64,000 bases of DNA, from assembly GCF_011045165.1 (NCBI RefSeq), contig NZ_JAAKZI010000002.1, forward strand, positions 1 to 64,000. Reading direction: 5' to 3'. The notes under the pieces are model-generated. The model searched no databases and was not told where the DNA came from. It saw only the letters and a list, made by a program, of their open reading frames with translations. The stretch is from Arthrobacter silviterrae (GTDB lineage Bacteria; Actinomycetota; Actinomycetes; Actinomycetales; Micrococcaceae). Below are positions 34,381 to 42,646 of the stretch, piece after piece. The translations under genes were made by a program, and so were the position numbers. Every line of letters begins with the position of its first letter. Positions within the stretch are counted from its first letter, which is position 1.

Positions 34381-35037
34381 CTACTGCTTGGTCCAGCTCC
34401 CGCAGCGGGAGCTCTTGAAGTCCTGCCCGGCGCTGAGCGTCACGGATGGGCGCCCGCCCCCGGGTAGGTCGTTTTGGATGATGTCGGCGCCGTTGCTCCC
34501 GCTGGCGTAGATGCCCCAGTAGCAGGTTGAGCCGACGTCGGCCGTGGCCACGTACGTGCCCGGATCGATGTTCCGGCCCACGGTCCAGGTGCCGTCGCCA
34601 ACAGTGTTCTGCGCCTTTTTTGCCTCTGCCCCGCTGACGGCGGCCTCGCGCTTTTTTACCGCCGCTTCGGCCTCGCCGAGCTTCTTTTCCGCGGCGCCAA
34701 AAGCAGCCTCCCGCTCAGATACCGCGTCCTCGCGAGCCTTGATTTGGCTTTGCAGGGTGGCGTACTTGCCGTCCAGCGTGCGGAATGCAGCCCGTGAGTT
34801 GCCGAGGGCCTCGTCCACACCAGTTTTGGCCTGCGAAAGCTGGACATAGGCGTCACTGGCTGTGGGATCTGGCAGCGTGCTGCCGAACCAGGTGCCCGCG
34901 CCGAGAAGCACGACGGCGGCCGCACCGCCCGCGAGCACCTTCAGTTTCCATGGGCGCCGGGTGGCGCCCTTCGCTGCCGGGCCGGCTTTGGTGGGCGGCA
35001 CCGGGCCGCCCGGTTGAAGGCTGGTGGTGTGGTTCAT
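34381..35037 (-). CDS. Membrane-anchored coiled-coil protein with a CxW-type surface domain
   Basis: 218 residues from ATG 35037 with AGGGGACC upstream. One membrane helix (VLAGGAAAVVLLGAGTWFG, residues 33-51), then a coiled coil (KAREDAVSEREAAFGAAEKK, about 85-145), then a beta-rich domain seen at the end of many actinobacterial secreted proteins: DGTWTVGRNIDPGTY, CYWGIYASG, and FKSSRCGSWTK with two Cys. The role is unknown. Confidence 0.7.
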   Translation of the reverse strand: MNHTTSLQPGGPVPPTKAGPAAKGATRRPWKLKVLAGGAAAVVLLGAGTWFGSTLPDPTASDAYVQLSQAKTGVDEALGNSRAAFRTLDGKYATLQSQIKAREDAVSEREAAFGAAEKKLGEAEAAVKKREAAVSGAEAKKAQNTVGDGTWTVGRNIDPGTYVATADVGSTCYWGIYASGSNGADIIQNDLPGGGRPSVTLSAGQDFKSSRCGSWTKQ

Positions 35038-35131
35038 GGTTGGTCCCCTACAAGGCTGTGAATGATGAGTGGTGAATGAGGGTGTGGGGCGGCCGCTCCC
35101 CCAATGGACGGCCACCCCACGTGGATGCGGT

Positions 35132-35350
35132 TCAGCGGCCAGGCACAGGCCCGTCCGGGCACTGCACGGGGCTGCGCCCCGAATCTGCGGCAGGCACTTT
35201 CCCCTGTGCTGCTGCCGGTCCCCGCTTGCACGGTGGCCGTCTCCCGCCAAACAGGACGCCGTCGGCCAGGCCCAGCATGTGCCCGTAGCTGCTGAAGATC
35301 AGCCGGCCGCCGTCGGCGCCCGGTGCTTCGATTGGCCTGGTGGGCTTCAC
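35132..35350 (-). CDS. Possible small protein
   Basis: 72 residues from GTG 35350, with AGGGGGAA 5 bases upstream. Sequence includes GGRLIFSSYGHMLGLADGVLFGG and a basic, Pro/Gly-rich end. No family recognised. The gene-free stretch 35038-35522 otherwise holds only the inverted repeat at 35431-35448 and the promoter of the defence island. Confidence 0.3.
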   Translation of the reverse strand: MKPTRPIEAPGADGGRLIFSSYGHMLGLADGVLFGGRRPPCKRGPAAAQGKVPAADSGRSPVQCPDGPVPGR

Positions 35351-35430
35351 GATGGTTCCCCCTTGAGTCGTTGTCCTGCATTGACAGGAACCAGCCAATC
35401 CTTTTCCAAGGGCATAATCACAAATGCTGC

Positions 35431-35448
35431 TGATAAGGGGACTTATCA
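35431..35448. promoter_or_regulatory. Inverted repeat upstream of the restriction-modification operon
   Basis: TGATAAG and CTTATCA (7-base perfect arms, 4-base centre GGGA), 75 bases ahead of the start at 35523. A candidate operator for the HTH protein encoded first in the operon or for another controller. The AT-rich region 35405-35460 around it differs from the surroundings. Confidence 0.5.
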
Positions 35449-35522
35449 ACAAGTTGTTCACAGGGTGTGAATTGCCGCCTAAGCTGTAGACGCGGCCATA
35501 GTGCGGATCGAAGGGAGGGCGC

Positions 35523-37577
35523 GTGGACAATCAAGGAACGGCGTTGCGCATCTCCTTGGCGGAAATTGCGGCCCTGGCCCGGGTAAAGCGCCCCGTGGTG
35601 TCCATGTGGCGCACCCGCAGCGCGAACACGCCCGCACCGTTCCCGGACCCGGTCCGCGTTCTGCGCGGCCAGCAGCTTTTCGATGCCCTGGAAGTCGGCA
35701 CCTGGCTGGACGCAACCCAGCACGGCAACAACCCGCAGGCGGCGGCGGACATGGCCGCGTTTGCCCGGGCGGACTCCGCCCGGACGGATCCGGAGGCGGC
35801 CTTTGCCGCCCAGTCCGCCCTCATCACGCTGCGCCGGCTGACGGGCGGCCCCCTGCAAGGGCTCGGCACCGCGGACTTGCTGGACGCCGCCGACGAAGTA
35901 GACCCGGATGACGAGTTTCTCTACTCGGAAATCGAGGGCCTGGGCCAGAGCGCCGCGGCTGCTGCCGCCCAGGCCGACCAGCTGGTCGACGCCGCCTACT
36001 CCCCTGCCGCCGCGCTGGAGCAGCTCCTGGGTGACCGTTTCCGGGCGGGCCTGCGCGGCCAGGCGGAAACGGCCCTCGCGGACGCCGCCGTCGCGCTGGC
36101 AGCACGGACCGCCGCGGAACTGGCTCGGGACAGCGCAGGCGGGCGGCCCGTCTTCGTCGACGCCACAGCCGGCGGCAGCGACGTGCTCGTGGCGGTGCTG
36201 GACCTGCTGCCCGAGGACGCGGACCCGGTGGTCCTGACCCGCGACGGCCGCGACCCGGCATCCCGCACTGCCCTCCGCCGGCTGCTGGTCCACGGAGCGC
36301 GCCGCAGGCCGCTGGTCGTGCCGAAAAGCGGCCAGTTCACCGTCGGGGAGCCCGCCGTCCACGTGGCCGCCTATCCGCCGCCCGGCGCCCCCGGACTCGC
36401 GCCCCAGGACATCCTGGCTGACATCGAGAACACCGTGCTGCAGATGGATGACTCGCAGCGCGGTGTGGTCATGGCCCCCGCCTCAGTGCTCACGGACGCC
36501 CTGGACAACCCCAGGGCAGCCGAAGTGCGCTCGGACCTGCTGCGCTCGGGCCGGGTGCGCGCCGTGGTCCGCCTGCCCGCCGGCCTGGTCCCCGCCAAGA
36601 CGCGCCAGGCCCTGGCCCTGTGGGTGCTGGGGCCCGCCCACGCGTCGGTGCCGATCGCCGAGCGCTGGACCATGGTCGCCGACCTCACCGACACCCCACT
36701 GACGGCCGCCGTGGTCCAGGACCTGGTGGGCGACCTCGCCGTGTCCCTCGGGACGGCGGGCCTGATCCGCGCCCATTCCATGCGCTTTGCCCGCGTTGTG
36801 CCCACCTCTCGCCTGCTGGCCCGCCGCGGCGCCCTGGTGCGGAACGGCGCCGGCCCCCGCAGCGACCCCACCGCGGCCGAGCAGGCAGTCAGGGTGGACA
36901 GCCTTGTCGCGCAGCTCAACGATCCAGCCGCCGCCCCGTCGCCCCTGGCCGTCCGGGTGTCGCTGGGCCACGGCACGCCGGGCGCCGCCTCCGTCGAGGA
37001 ACTGCTGGCCCAGGGCCACCTGCGCTATGTCAAGGGCGTGCGCCTGGCCGCCGGCCTGCCCCTGGCGGACGACGGCGGCGCCCGGGTTCTCGGCCCAACG
37101 GACCTTGGGCACGGCGAGGGGAAGGGACGCGGTGGTGCGCCGACACGGCGGATTGACCGCCTGGTCCTGGCAGCCTCCCACCCCAATGCGCGGCTGACCG
37201 AGCCCGGCGACGTCGTCTTTGTTACGGCGCCGGCACCGTCGGCGATGGTTGACGCTGACGGCGGGGCCGTCGTCGAATATCCGGCGCGGGTGCTGCGCAT
37301 CAGCGCGGCGGATCCGGGCGGGCTCATGCCGGAACTGCTCGCAGCGGACATCAATGCGGCCCGGTCCAGGGACTGGCGGCACTGGCTGCTCCGGCTGGTG
37401 CCGCACGCCACGGCGCAGGAACTGCGGCCCGTGCTGGCCCTGCTGGAGCAGGAACGCACCGCGGCCCGGCTCCGGCTGGAACGCCTCACAGAACTCACCA
37501 CGCTCCTGCGCGACGGCGTCAGCGCCGGCGGGCTGGCCGTGGACGCTACGATCGAAACGACCCACAAAGGAAGCTGA
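35523..37577 (+). CDS. Degenerate HsdM-like protein with N-terminal HTH, ahead of hsdM
   Basis: 684 residues; GTG 35523 with GAAGGGAGGG upstream. Residues about 9-35 look like an HTH (SLAEIAALARVKRPVVSMWR). Residues about 100-420 follow the layout of type I methylases, but the motifs are damaged: DATAGGSD (residue about 213) replaces the SAM-binding DPACGSGG, and AYPPPG (about 283) replaces the catalytic NPPF/Y. The later VVMAPASVLTDA, VRAVVRLPAGLVPAKT and ALWVLGP strands keep the HsdM pattern. The C-terminal 200 residues look like an HsdS-like recognition half with a long helix (LLEQERTAARLRLERL). It ends 3 bases before hsdM, so it is made with it. Probably a non-catalytic subunit or regulator of this type I system; the function is not established. 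Confidence 0.7.
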   Translation: MDNQGTALRISLAEIAALARVKRPVVSMWRTRSANTPAPFPDPVRVLRGQQLFDALEVGTWLDATQHGNNPQAAADMAAFARADSARTDPEAAFAAQSALITLRRLTGGPLQGLGTADLLDAADEVDPDDEFLYSEIEGLGQSAAAAAAQADQLVDAAYSPAAALEQLLGDRFRAGLRGQAETALADAAVALAARTAAELARDSAGGRPVFVDATAGGSDVLVAVLDLLPEDADPVVLTRDGRDPASRTALRRLLVHGARRRPLVVPKSGQFTVGEPAVHVAAYPPPGAPGLAPQDILADIENTVLQMDDSQRGVVMAPASVLTDALDNPRAAEVRSDLLRSGRVRAVVRLPAGLVPAKTRQALALWVLGPAHASVPIAERWTMVADLTDTPLTAAVVQDLVGDLAVSLGTAGLIRAHSMRFARVVPTSRLLARRGALVRNGAGPRSDPTAAEQAVRVDSLVAQLNDPAAAPSPLAVRVSLGHGTPGAASVEELLAQGHLRYVKGVRLAAGLPLADDGGARVLGPTDLGHGEGKGRGGAPTRRIDRLVLAASHPNARLTEPGDVVFVTAPAPSAMVDADGGAVVEYPARVLRISAADPGGLMPELLAADINAARSRDWRHWLLRLVPHATAQELRPVLALLEQERTAARLRLERLTELTTLLRDGVSAGGLAVDATIETTHKGS

Positions 37578-37580
37578 GCA

Positions 37581-39290
37581 ATGGCACCGAAGAAAAGCAC
37601 CGCGAAAAAAGTGGATGCCGCCCCGTCCACCATGAAGGAACTCAAGGACACCCTGTGGAAGGCCGCAGACAAGCTGCGTGGCTCCATGGACGCGTCCCAA
37701 TACAAGGACGTCATTCTGGGCCTGGTGTTCCTCAAGTATGTCTCGGATGCCTTTGACGAGCGGCGCGAGCAGATCCGCGCGGAGCTGGCGGCGGACGGCC
37801 TGAACGAGGAGCAGGTGGGCCAGCTGATCGACGACGCCGACGAATACACGGGACGGGGCGTGTTTTGGGTCCCGCCGCGTGCCCGCTGGCCGTACCTGGC
37901 GCAGAACGCCAAGGGAACGCAGGCCACCCTGGACGAGCACGCCAAGGGCATTGGCGAGCTGATCGACGACGCCATGGCGTACATCATGGGTGCCAACCCC
38001 ACGCTGGCCGCCACCCTGCCCATGATCTTCAATAGGGACAATGTGGACCAACGCCGCCTGGGCGAGCTGCTGGACCTGTTCAACTCCGCCAAGTTCACGG
38101 GCAACGGCGCCACGAAGGCCCGCGACCTGCTGGGCGAGGTGTATGAATACTTCCTGGAGAAGTTTGCCCGTGCCGAAGGCAAGAGGGGCGGCGAGTTCTA
38201 CACCCCGGCCGGCGTGGTGCGGGTGCTGGTGCAGGTGCTCCGCCCGGACCACGGCCGTGTGTACGACCCCTGCTGCGGTTCCGGCGGCATGTTTGTCCAG
38301 GCCGAGAAGTTCCTGGAGGCCCACCACCGGGAGGGCTCCGAAATCTCCGTCTATGGGCAGGAGCTGAATGAGCGCACCTGGCGGATGGCCAAGATGAACC
38401 TGGCCATCCACGGGCTCAACGGCAACCTGGCCTCGCGCTGGGGAGACACCTTTGCCCGGGACCAGCACCCGGACATGCAGGCGGACTTCATTATGGCGAA
38501 CCCGCCATTCAACATCAAGGACTGGGCCCGGTCTGAGTCCGATCCCCGCTGGAAGTATGGCGTTCCGCCGTCCGGGAACGCGAACTACGCGTGGATCCAG
38601 CACATCATTTCCAAGTTGGCTCCGGGCGGTTCGGCGGGCGTGGTCATGGCGAACGGGTCCATGTCTTCGAATTCCGGCGGAGAGGGCGAAATCCGGGCGC
38701 AGCTCGTTGAGGCTGATCTGGTGTCCTGCATGATCGCGCTCCCCACGCAGCTGTTCCGCTCCACGGGCATCCCCGTGTGCACCTGGTTCTTCGCGAAGGA
38801 CAAGACCGTGGGTGCGCACGGTTCCGTGGACAGGACCGGACAGGTGCTGTTCATCGACGCCAGGAACCTGGGCCACATGGTGGACAGGGCCGAGCGTGCT
38901 CTGAGTGATGAGGACATCGCACTGATCGCGGACACTTTCCACGCCTGGCGAGGGACACCGGTGGTTGAGCCTGTCGAAACCCCGGTGGTCGAGCCCGCCG
39001 AAACCCCGGTGGTCGAGCAGCGAGCTCTGCGAGCGCGTCGAGACCCAGACCTCCCCGAAACCCCGTACGCCGACATCCAGGGCTTCTGCTACTCAGCCAC
39101 TCTCGCCGAGATCAAGGCCGCCGACTACGCCCTGACCCCCGGCCGTTACGTCGGCGCCGCAGAAGTAGAGGACGACGGCGAGCCGATCGAAGAAAAGATC
39201 GCCCGCTTGTCCGCCGAACTCTTCGCCCAATTCGACGAGTCCGACCGTCTGGCCGCAGTCGTCCGTGAGCAGCTGGGGAGGGTTTCATGA
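37581..39290 (+). CDS. hsdM: Type I restriction-modification methylase subunit HsdM
   Basis: 569 residues. N-terminal helical domain (KLRGSMDASQYKDVILGLVFLKY), then an N6-adenine methylase fold with intact SAM motif DPCCGSGGMF (residue 229) and catalytic NPPF (residue 307). FYTPAGVVRVLV and GVPPSGNANYAWIQHII are also typical. Residues about 460-489 are translated from a dispersed DNA repeat (VVEPVETPVVEPAETPVVEQ) inserted, in frame, between IADTFHAWRG and the conserved YADIQGFCYSATLAEI...LTPGRYVG end. The insert is in a surface loop of the family, so activity may be kept. It overlaps hsdS by 4 bases. Confidence 0.94.
   Translation: MAPKKSTAKKVDAAPSTMKELKDTLWKAADKLRGSMDASQYKDVILGLVFLKYVSDAFDERREQIRAELAADGLNEEQVGQLIDDADEYTGRGVFWVPPRARWPYLAQNAKGTQATLDEHAKGIGELIDDAMAYIMGANPTLAATLPMIFNRDNVDQRRLGELLDLFNSAKFTGNGATKARDLLGEVYEYFLEKFARAEGKRGGEFYTPAGVVRVLVQVLRPDHGRVYDPCCGSGGMFVQAEKFLEAHHREGSEISVYGQELNERTWRMAKMNLAIHGLNGNLASRWGDTFARDQHPDMQADFIMANPPFNIKDWARSESDPRWKYGVPPSGNANYAWIQHIISKLAPGGSAGVVMANGSMSSNSGGEGEIRAQLVEADLVSCMIALPTQLFRSTGIPVCTWFFAKDKTVGAHGSVDRTGQVLFIDARNLGHMVDRAERALSDEDIALIADTFHAWRGTPVVEPVETPVVEPAETPVVEQRALRARRDPDLPETPYADIQGFCYSATLAEIKAADYALTPGRYVGAAEVEDDGEPIEEKIARLSAELFAQFDESDRLAAVVREQLGRVS
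38958..39045 (+). repeat. Dispersed repeat tract A-A-B inside hsdM
   Basis: Unit A (24 bp, CCGGTGGTTGAGCC...) at 38958-38981 and 38982-39005, then unit B (40 bp) at 39006-39045. The tract is in frame with hsdM. Confidence 0.9.
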
Positions 39291-40480
39291 GCGACTGGAC
39301 AGCTTTAGAACTTGGGGCTTCGCTTGAAGCTCTGATCGACAATAGGGGGAAGAACCCACCCTACGAGACTGACGGGGTCCCAACAGTTTCCGGAATGACA
39401 GTTAGCCCTGGCGTCCTTGACCTCGCTTCCGCCAGAAGGGTATCGCATGAGACGTGGCAGCAGTGGATGCCTGAACCCACCAAGCGGAATGATGTCGTCC
39501 TGACTAGTGAAGCACCGTTGGGGCGTGCCGCATTGGTCCCCACCGATGATCCTTTGGTACTAGCCCAACGCGTGTTCGGTCTCCGCGGAAAACCCGGCAT
39601 TTTGGATAGCAGATTCTTGTATTACGCGTTCCAAACCGCCGCCGTCAAAGCTGATTTGCAAGGCCGCGCAACGGGTACCACCGTACTGGGTATCAGACAG
39701 CCTTCCTTGAAGAAAGTTCAGATTCCGGCACCATGCTACGCCGAACAGCAAGCCATCGCAGAAGTCCTGGGCGCCCTCGACGACAAGATCGCCGCCAACA
39801 CCAGAATCGCTGCGACAGCTGAACTGTTGGCGGCGTCACTCTACCAAAGAGCGCTCAAAGAGGCTGAATGGTCCAACCTGACCTTCGCCGATTTGGCACA
39901 AGTCTCAGGTGGCGGGACACCAAGCACAAAGACGCCGGAATACTGGGATGGCGATATTCCGTGGGCTACCCCGACCGATCTGACCGCTCTTCAAGGCCCA
40001 TATTTGGAGGCGACGTCGCGAACTATTTCAGCCGACGGCCTATCCGCATGCGCGTCGCCTTTGTACCCGAAAGGCTCGATTCTCATGACGTCGCGGGCTA
40101 CTATCGGAGCGTTTGCCATTGCGCAATTGCCTACCGCGGTCAACCAGGGATTTATTGTCGTGCAGCCCAACGACCCAGCATTGGACTATTGGATTTTCCA
40201 TGAAATGCGGAGCCGTGTTGACGAGTTCATTTCGCTGGCGAATGGAGCCACATTCCTGGAGCTCAGCCGAGGAAACTTCAAGAAGTTCAAAGTTAGACTT
40301 GCCGCCGACTCCGTCATAACCGGCTTCACTGAACAGGCGAGACCCTTGCATGATTCCGCTCGCATGGCCCTCTTGGAAAATACCAAGCTCGCCGCAACCC
40401 GTGACGCCTTGCTCCCCCAGCTGATGTCAGGCAAGCTGCGCGTCAAGGACTTGGAGTCGATCGTCTCCGCGGCAATCTAA
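39287..40480 (+). CDS. hsdS: Type I restriction specificity subunit HsdS
   Basis: 397 residues. Two target recognition domains: residues about 5-165 and 195-365. The conserved helical spacers are AEQQAIAEVLGALDDKIAAN (about 148-167) and LENTKLAATRDALLPQLMSGKLR near the C-terminus. It would set the bipartite DNA site for HsdM and HsdR. Base composition is clearly lower in GC than hsdM and changes within the gene, as expected for exchange of recognition domains. ATGA overlap with hsdM. The recognised sequence cannot be read from the protein. Confidence 0.92.
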   Translation: MSDWTALELGASLEALIDNRGKNPPYETDGVPTVSGMTVSPGVLDLASARRVSHETWQQWMPEPTKRNDVVLTSEAPLGRAALVPTDDPLVLAQRVFGLRGKPGILDSRFLYYAFQTAAVKADLQGRATGTTVLGIRQPSLKKVQIPAPCYAEQQAIAEVLGALDDKIAANTRIAATAELLAASLYQRALKEAEWSNLTFADLAQVSGGGTPSTKTPEYWDGDIPWATPTDLTALQGPYLEATSRTISADGLSACASPLYPKGSILMTSRATIGAFAIAQLPTAVNQGFIVVQPNDPALDYWIFHEMRSRVDEFISLANGATFLELSRGNFKKFKVRLAADSVITGFTEQARPLHDSARMALLENTKLAATRDALLPQLMSGKLRVKDLESIVSAAI

Positions 40481-40499
40481 GCCCGAGGTTGGCGGTGTT

Positions 40500-40751
40500 T
40501 CGACATCGCCAACCTCCGTAATTAGGCACCCGATCAGCTGCGCCGGATCCGGTCAGCTCAGAAACAGAAATACTAGTGGCACGGGCAATAGCCACCAATT
40601 CACGGGTCTTTGCCACACTGTCGCCGGACACGATCCAGGAATGGGGTCGTTGCGAAATATCCGTCAGGGCAGAAGGCTCGCGTTGGGTCAGGCCGGCTGT
40701 CTCATACGCAGTTTTTACGCGCCACCCCGTGTGGACATTCTGGTCCGCACC
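40500..40751 (-). pseudogene. Decayed XRE-type HTH regulator
   Basis: Minus-strand frame opening after a stop at 40752-40754 reads GWRVKTAYETAGLTQRE, then DISQRPHSWIVSGDSVAK and TRELVAIARATSISVSELTG. This is the HTH core of an actinobacterial XRE family that usually precedes an ImmA/IrrE-type gene. There is no ATG or GTG before the core, residues between the two helices are altered, and the C-terminus is lost where the frame runs into hsdS. The stretch 40481-40992 holds nothing else except the hipBA control region. Confidence 0.6.
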
Positions 40752-40941
40752 CTACAACTGGGCTACGGTCGAAGCATCCCGGGAGCAAGCCATCTGGACG
40801 CATCGTCACTTCTTGGACGGTGGGCAGGCAGCCACATTGTCCATAACTTCCAGCACTAAAAAGGACTAATGCACTTGATTCTGTTACATTAATCAATTCT
40901 ACATCTAATGAACCTGTTTTCAAGTACATTATCTGGATACG

Positions 40942-40974
40942 GTGGTTATGTACCAATATCAGGTACATAACCAC
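40942..40974. promoter_or_regulatory. hipBA operator palindrome
   Basis: Perfect 13-base arms GTGGTTATGTACC (40942-40954) and GGTACATAACCAC (40962-40974) with a 7-base centre, ending 18 bases before the hipB start. AT-rich surroundings (40865-40940) should hold the promoter. Such dyads are where HipB-HipA complexes repress their own operon. Confidence 0.75.
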
Positions 40975-40992
40975 GGCGTCGAAAGGGTTGCA

Positions 40993-41292
40993 ATGACGAG
41001 CACGCCGACAACCACAAGAGTGGGCGCCTCACTACGCGCGCGGCGGATCAGCCTTGGATTGTCACAGTCGGGCCTCTCCGACCAGCTCGGCATTTCCAGG
41101 GCGAGGATCAGCGCCATGGAGAATGGAGTATTCGGCAACGCCAGGCTCCTTTTCGAAGTGTCGGAAGCCTTGGGGCTCGACATCTTCCTGCTCGCCCGGG
41201 AAGAGAAAGTGGCCCGCGAAATTCGCCACAACCAGGAATCCCAACAAGGCACAACCAGGGGCACCAGGGTCAAGAGGACCAGCCGTGGATGA
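40993..41292 (+). CDS. hipB: HipB-type antitoxin/repressor
   Basis: 99 residues from ATG 40993 with GAAAGGG 5 bases upstream. XRE HTH: LRARRISLGLSQSGLSDQLGISRARISAMENG (residues about 14-45), then ALGLDIFLLAREE. The Lys/Arg-rich tail (TRGTRVKRTSRG) is unusual for HipB. Translated together with hipA (8-base overlap). It would bind the palindrome upstream and hold HipA inactive. Confidence 0.88.
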   Translation: MTSTPTTTRVGASLRARRISLGLSQSGLSDQLGISRARISAMENGVFGNARLLFEVSEALGLDIFLLAREEKVAREIRHNQESQQGTTRGTRVKRTSRG

Positions 41293-42574
41293 CTTTCTGA
41301 ATGTCTGGCTGAACGGCGTCCATGTTGCTGCGCTAACGTCCGACGGCCCCGGTGGGGGCGCATCGCTCACGTACACGCCTGAGGCCATCGAGAGGTGGGG
41401 GTTGGGATTTCCTCTCCTCTCCGTCCGGCTGCCGGTCTCAGGCGACAGGTACCCCGCAACGATGACCCGCGCCTTCATTGACGGCTTGCTCCCAGAAGAC
41501 CACATCAGGGCCCTGCTGGCAGATAAGGCCCGAGTCGCCACGGACGACTCCTATGGCCTGCTGCGCGCATACGGCATGGACTGCGCCGGGGCCATACAAG
41601 TGCTTGACGCCGAGTCGGAGGCAGCCGCCCGCAACGGCACCATCCGATGGTTGAACGAGACTGAGCTTGCAGACGCCGTCGCCGACCTCCCCTCGGCGCC
41701 GCTGGGAGTCTCAGTTACCCCGGGAGTGCGTTCAAGTTTGGGCGGCCTGCAAGGCAAGCTCGTTGTCGTCGTCGACGGCGGCCGTATTGGCTTACCCCTC
41801 AATGGGCAACCATCAACACACATCCTCAAACCGGCACGGCTAACCGAAAAAGGACAGGAACGCTGGCCAGGCATAGCCCAGTTGGAGACCTGGGGACTGC
41901 GGCTCATTAGAGCGGCCCACGCTGCAGGGGTATCCGCCAATGCAGCCGGTGCGCGCGTGATCAACATTTCTGGCCGGCCTGCAATTCTGGTCAAGCGATT
42001 TGATCGTGAAATCAACGCCGCCGGGGACGTCCAACGCATTCACCAAGAGGATTTCGCCCAAGCCCTCGGAATCAAGGAAAAATACCAGCGGGACGACAGC
42101 ACCCCGCCTCGGCTTATCGACACGGCAGCGTTGCTCGCCAGCCATGCAACGACACCAGCCCAGTCCCTCATTGAGCTATTGGAACTGGTGACCATCAACG
42201 CCGCGATCGGCAATTGCGACATGCATGCAAGGAACCTGGCGCTCTTACATCGTGATGGGAAGATCGGGCTGACACCTGCCTATGACGTGGTCCCAACAGC
42301 CGTTTGGTCCGACCACGACCGGGAATTGGCACTGCGCATTGGTGACGAGGCATTTCTCGACGACCTTCGGGGCGTTCACCTTGAACGGGAGGCGGTTTCA
42401 TGGGGCATGCGGCGGCCTGTTGCCAAAAGGACTATCAAGCGCACACTCGACATTCTCACCCAGGAACTGCCCGGCGTCCGGCAGGTTGCTGTTGAAGAAG
42501 GGTGGGATCACCCCATGCTGGATGTCGCCACAAGCGATGCACTTGCGCGCGTCGAGCTCTTGCGCTTCCAATAG
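41285..42574 (+). CDS. hipA: HipA-type Ser/Thr kinase toxin
   Basis: 429 residues from GTG 41285, inside the hipB 3' end. HipA features: the SSLGGLQGKLVVVVDGG nucleotide loop (residue about 150), THILKPA, catalytic Asp in GNCDMHARNLALL (residue 312), and metal Asp in AYDVVPTAVW (residue 334). HipA of E. coli phosphorylates glutamyl-tRNA synthetase; the target here is unknown. Both key Asp are present, so it is likely active. It lies between hsdS and hsdR. Confidence 0.92.
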   Translation: MDDFLNVWLNGVHVAALTSDGPGGGASLTYTPEAIERWGLGFPLLSVRLPVSGDRYPATMTRAFIDGLLPEDHIRALLADKARVATDDSYGLLRAYGMDCAGAIQVLDAESEAAARNGTIRWLNETELADAVADLPSAPLGVSVTPGVRSSLGGLQGKLVVVVDGGRIGLPLNGQPSTHILKPARLTEKGQERWPGIAQLETWGLRLIRAAHAAGVSANAAGARVINISGRPAILVKRFDREINAAGDVQRIHQEDFAQALGIKEKYQRDDSTPPRLIDTAALLASHATTPAQSLIELLELVTINAAIGNCDMHARNLALLHRDGKIGLTPAYDVVPTAVWSDHDRELALRIGDEAFLDDLRGVHLEREAVSWGMRRPVAKRTIKRTLDILTQELPGVRQVAVEEGWDHPMLDVATSDALARVELLRFQ

Positions 42575-42646
42575 TCGTACACCGCCCCGGCACCGGATGC
42601 ACCGGCAGCCAAGGCGGCCGTCGAAAGGAGGGGTTCTCAACTTCAG

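Noticed and set aside
36483-38942. Long antisense open frame opposite hsdM and the degenerate methylase gene.
   Set aside because: Same codon-bias artefact; sense frames carry the DPCCGSGG and NPPF motifs.
40576-40869. Plus-strand small frames between hsdS and hipB as genes.
   Set aside because: No ribosome sites or families; the minus strand carries a recognisable decayed HTH instead.
42575-42646. AAAGGAGGGG at 42630-42640 as the ribosome site of a plus-strand gene.
   Set aside because: No start codon with a sustained open frame follows; the minus-strand pRiA4b ORF-3 gene occupies the region.
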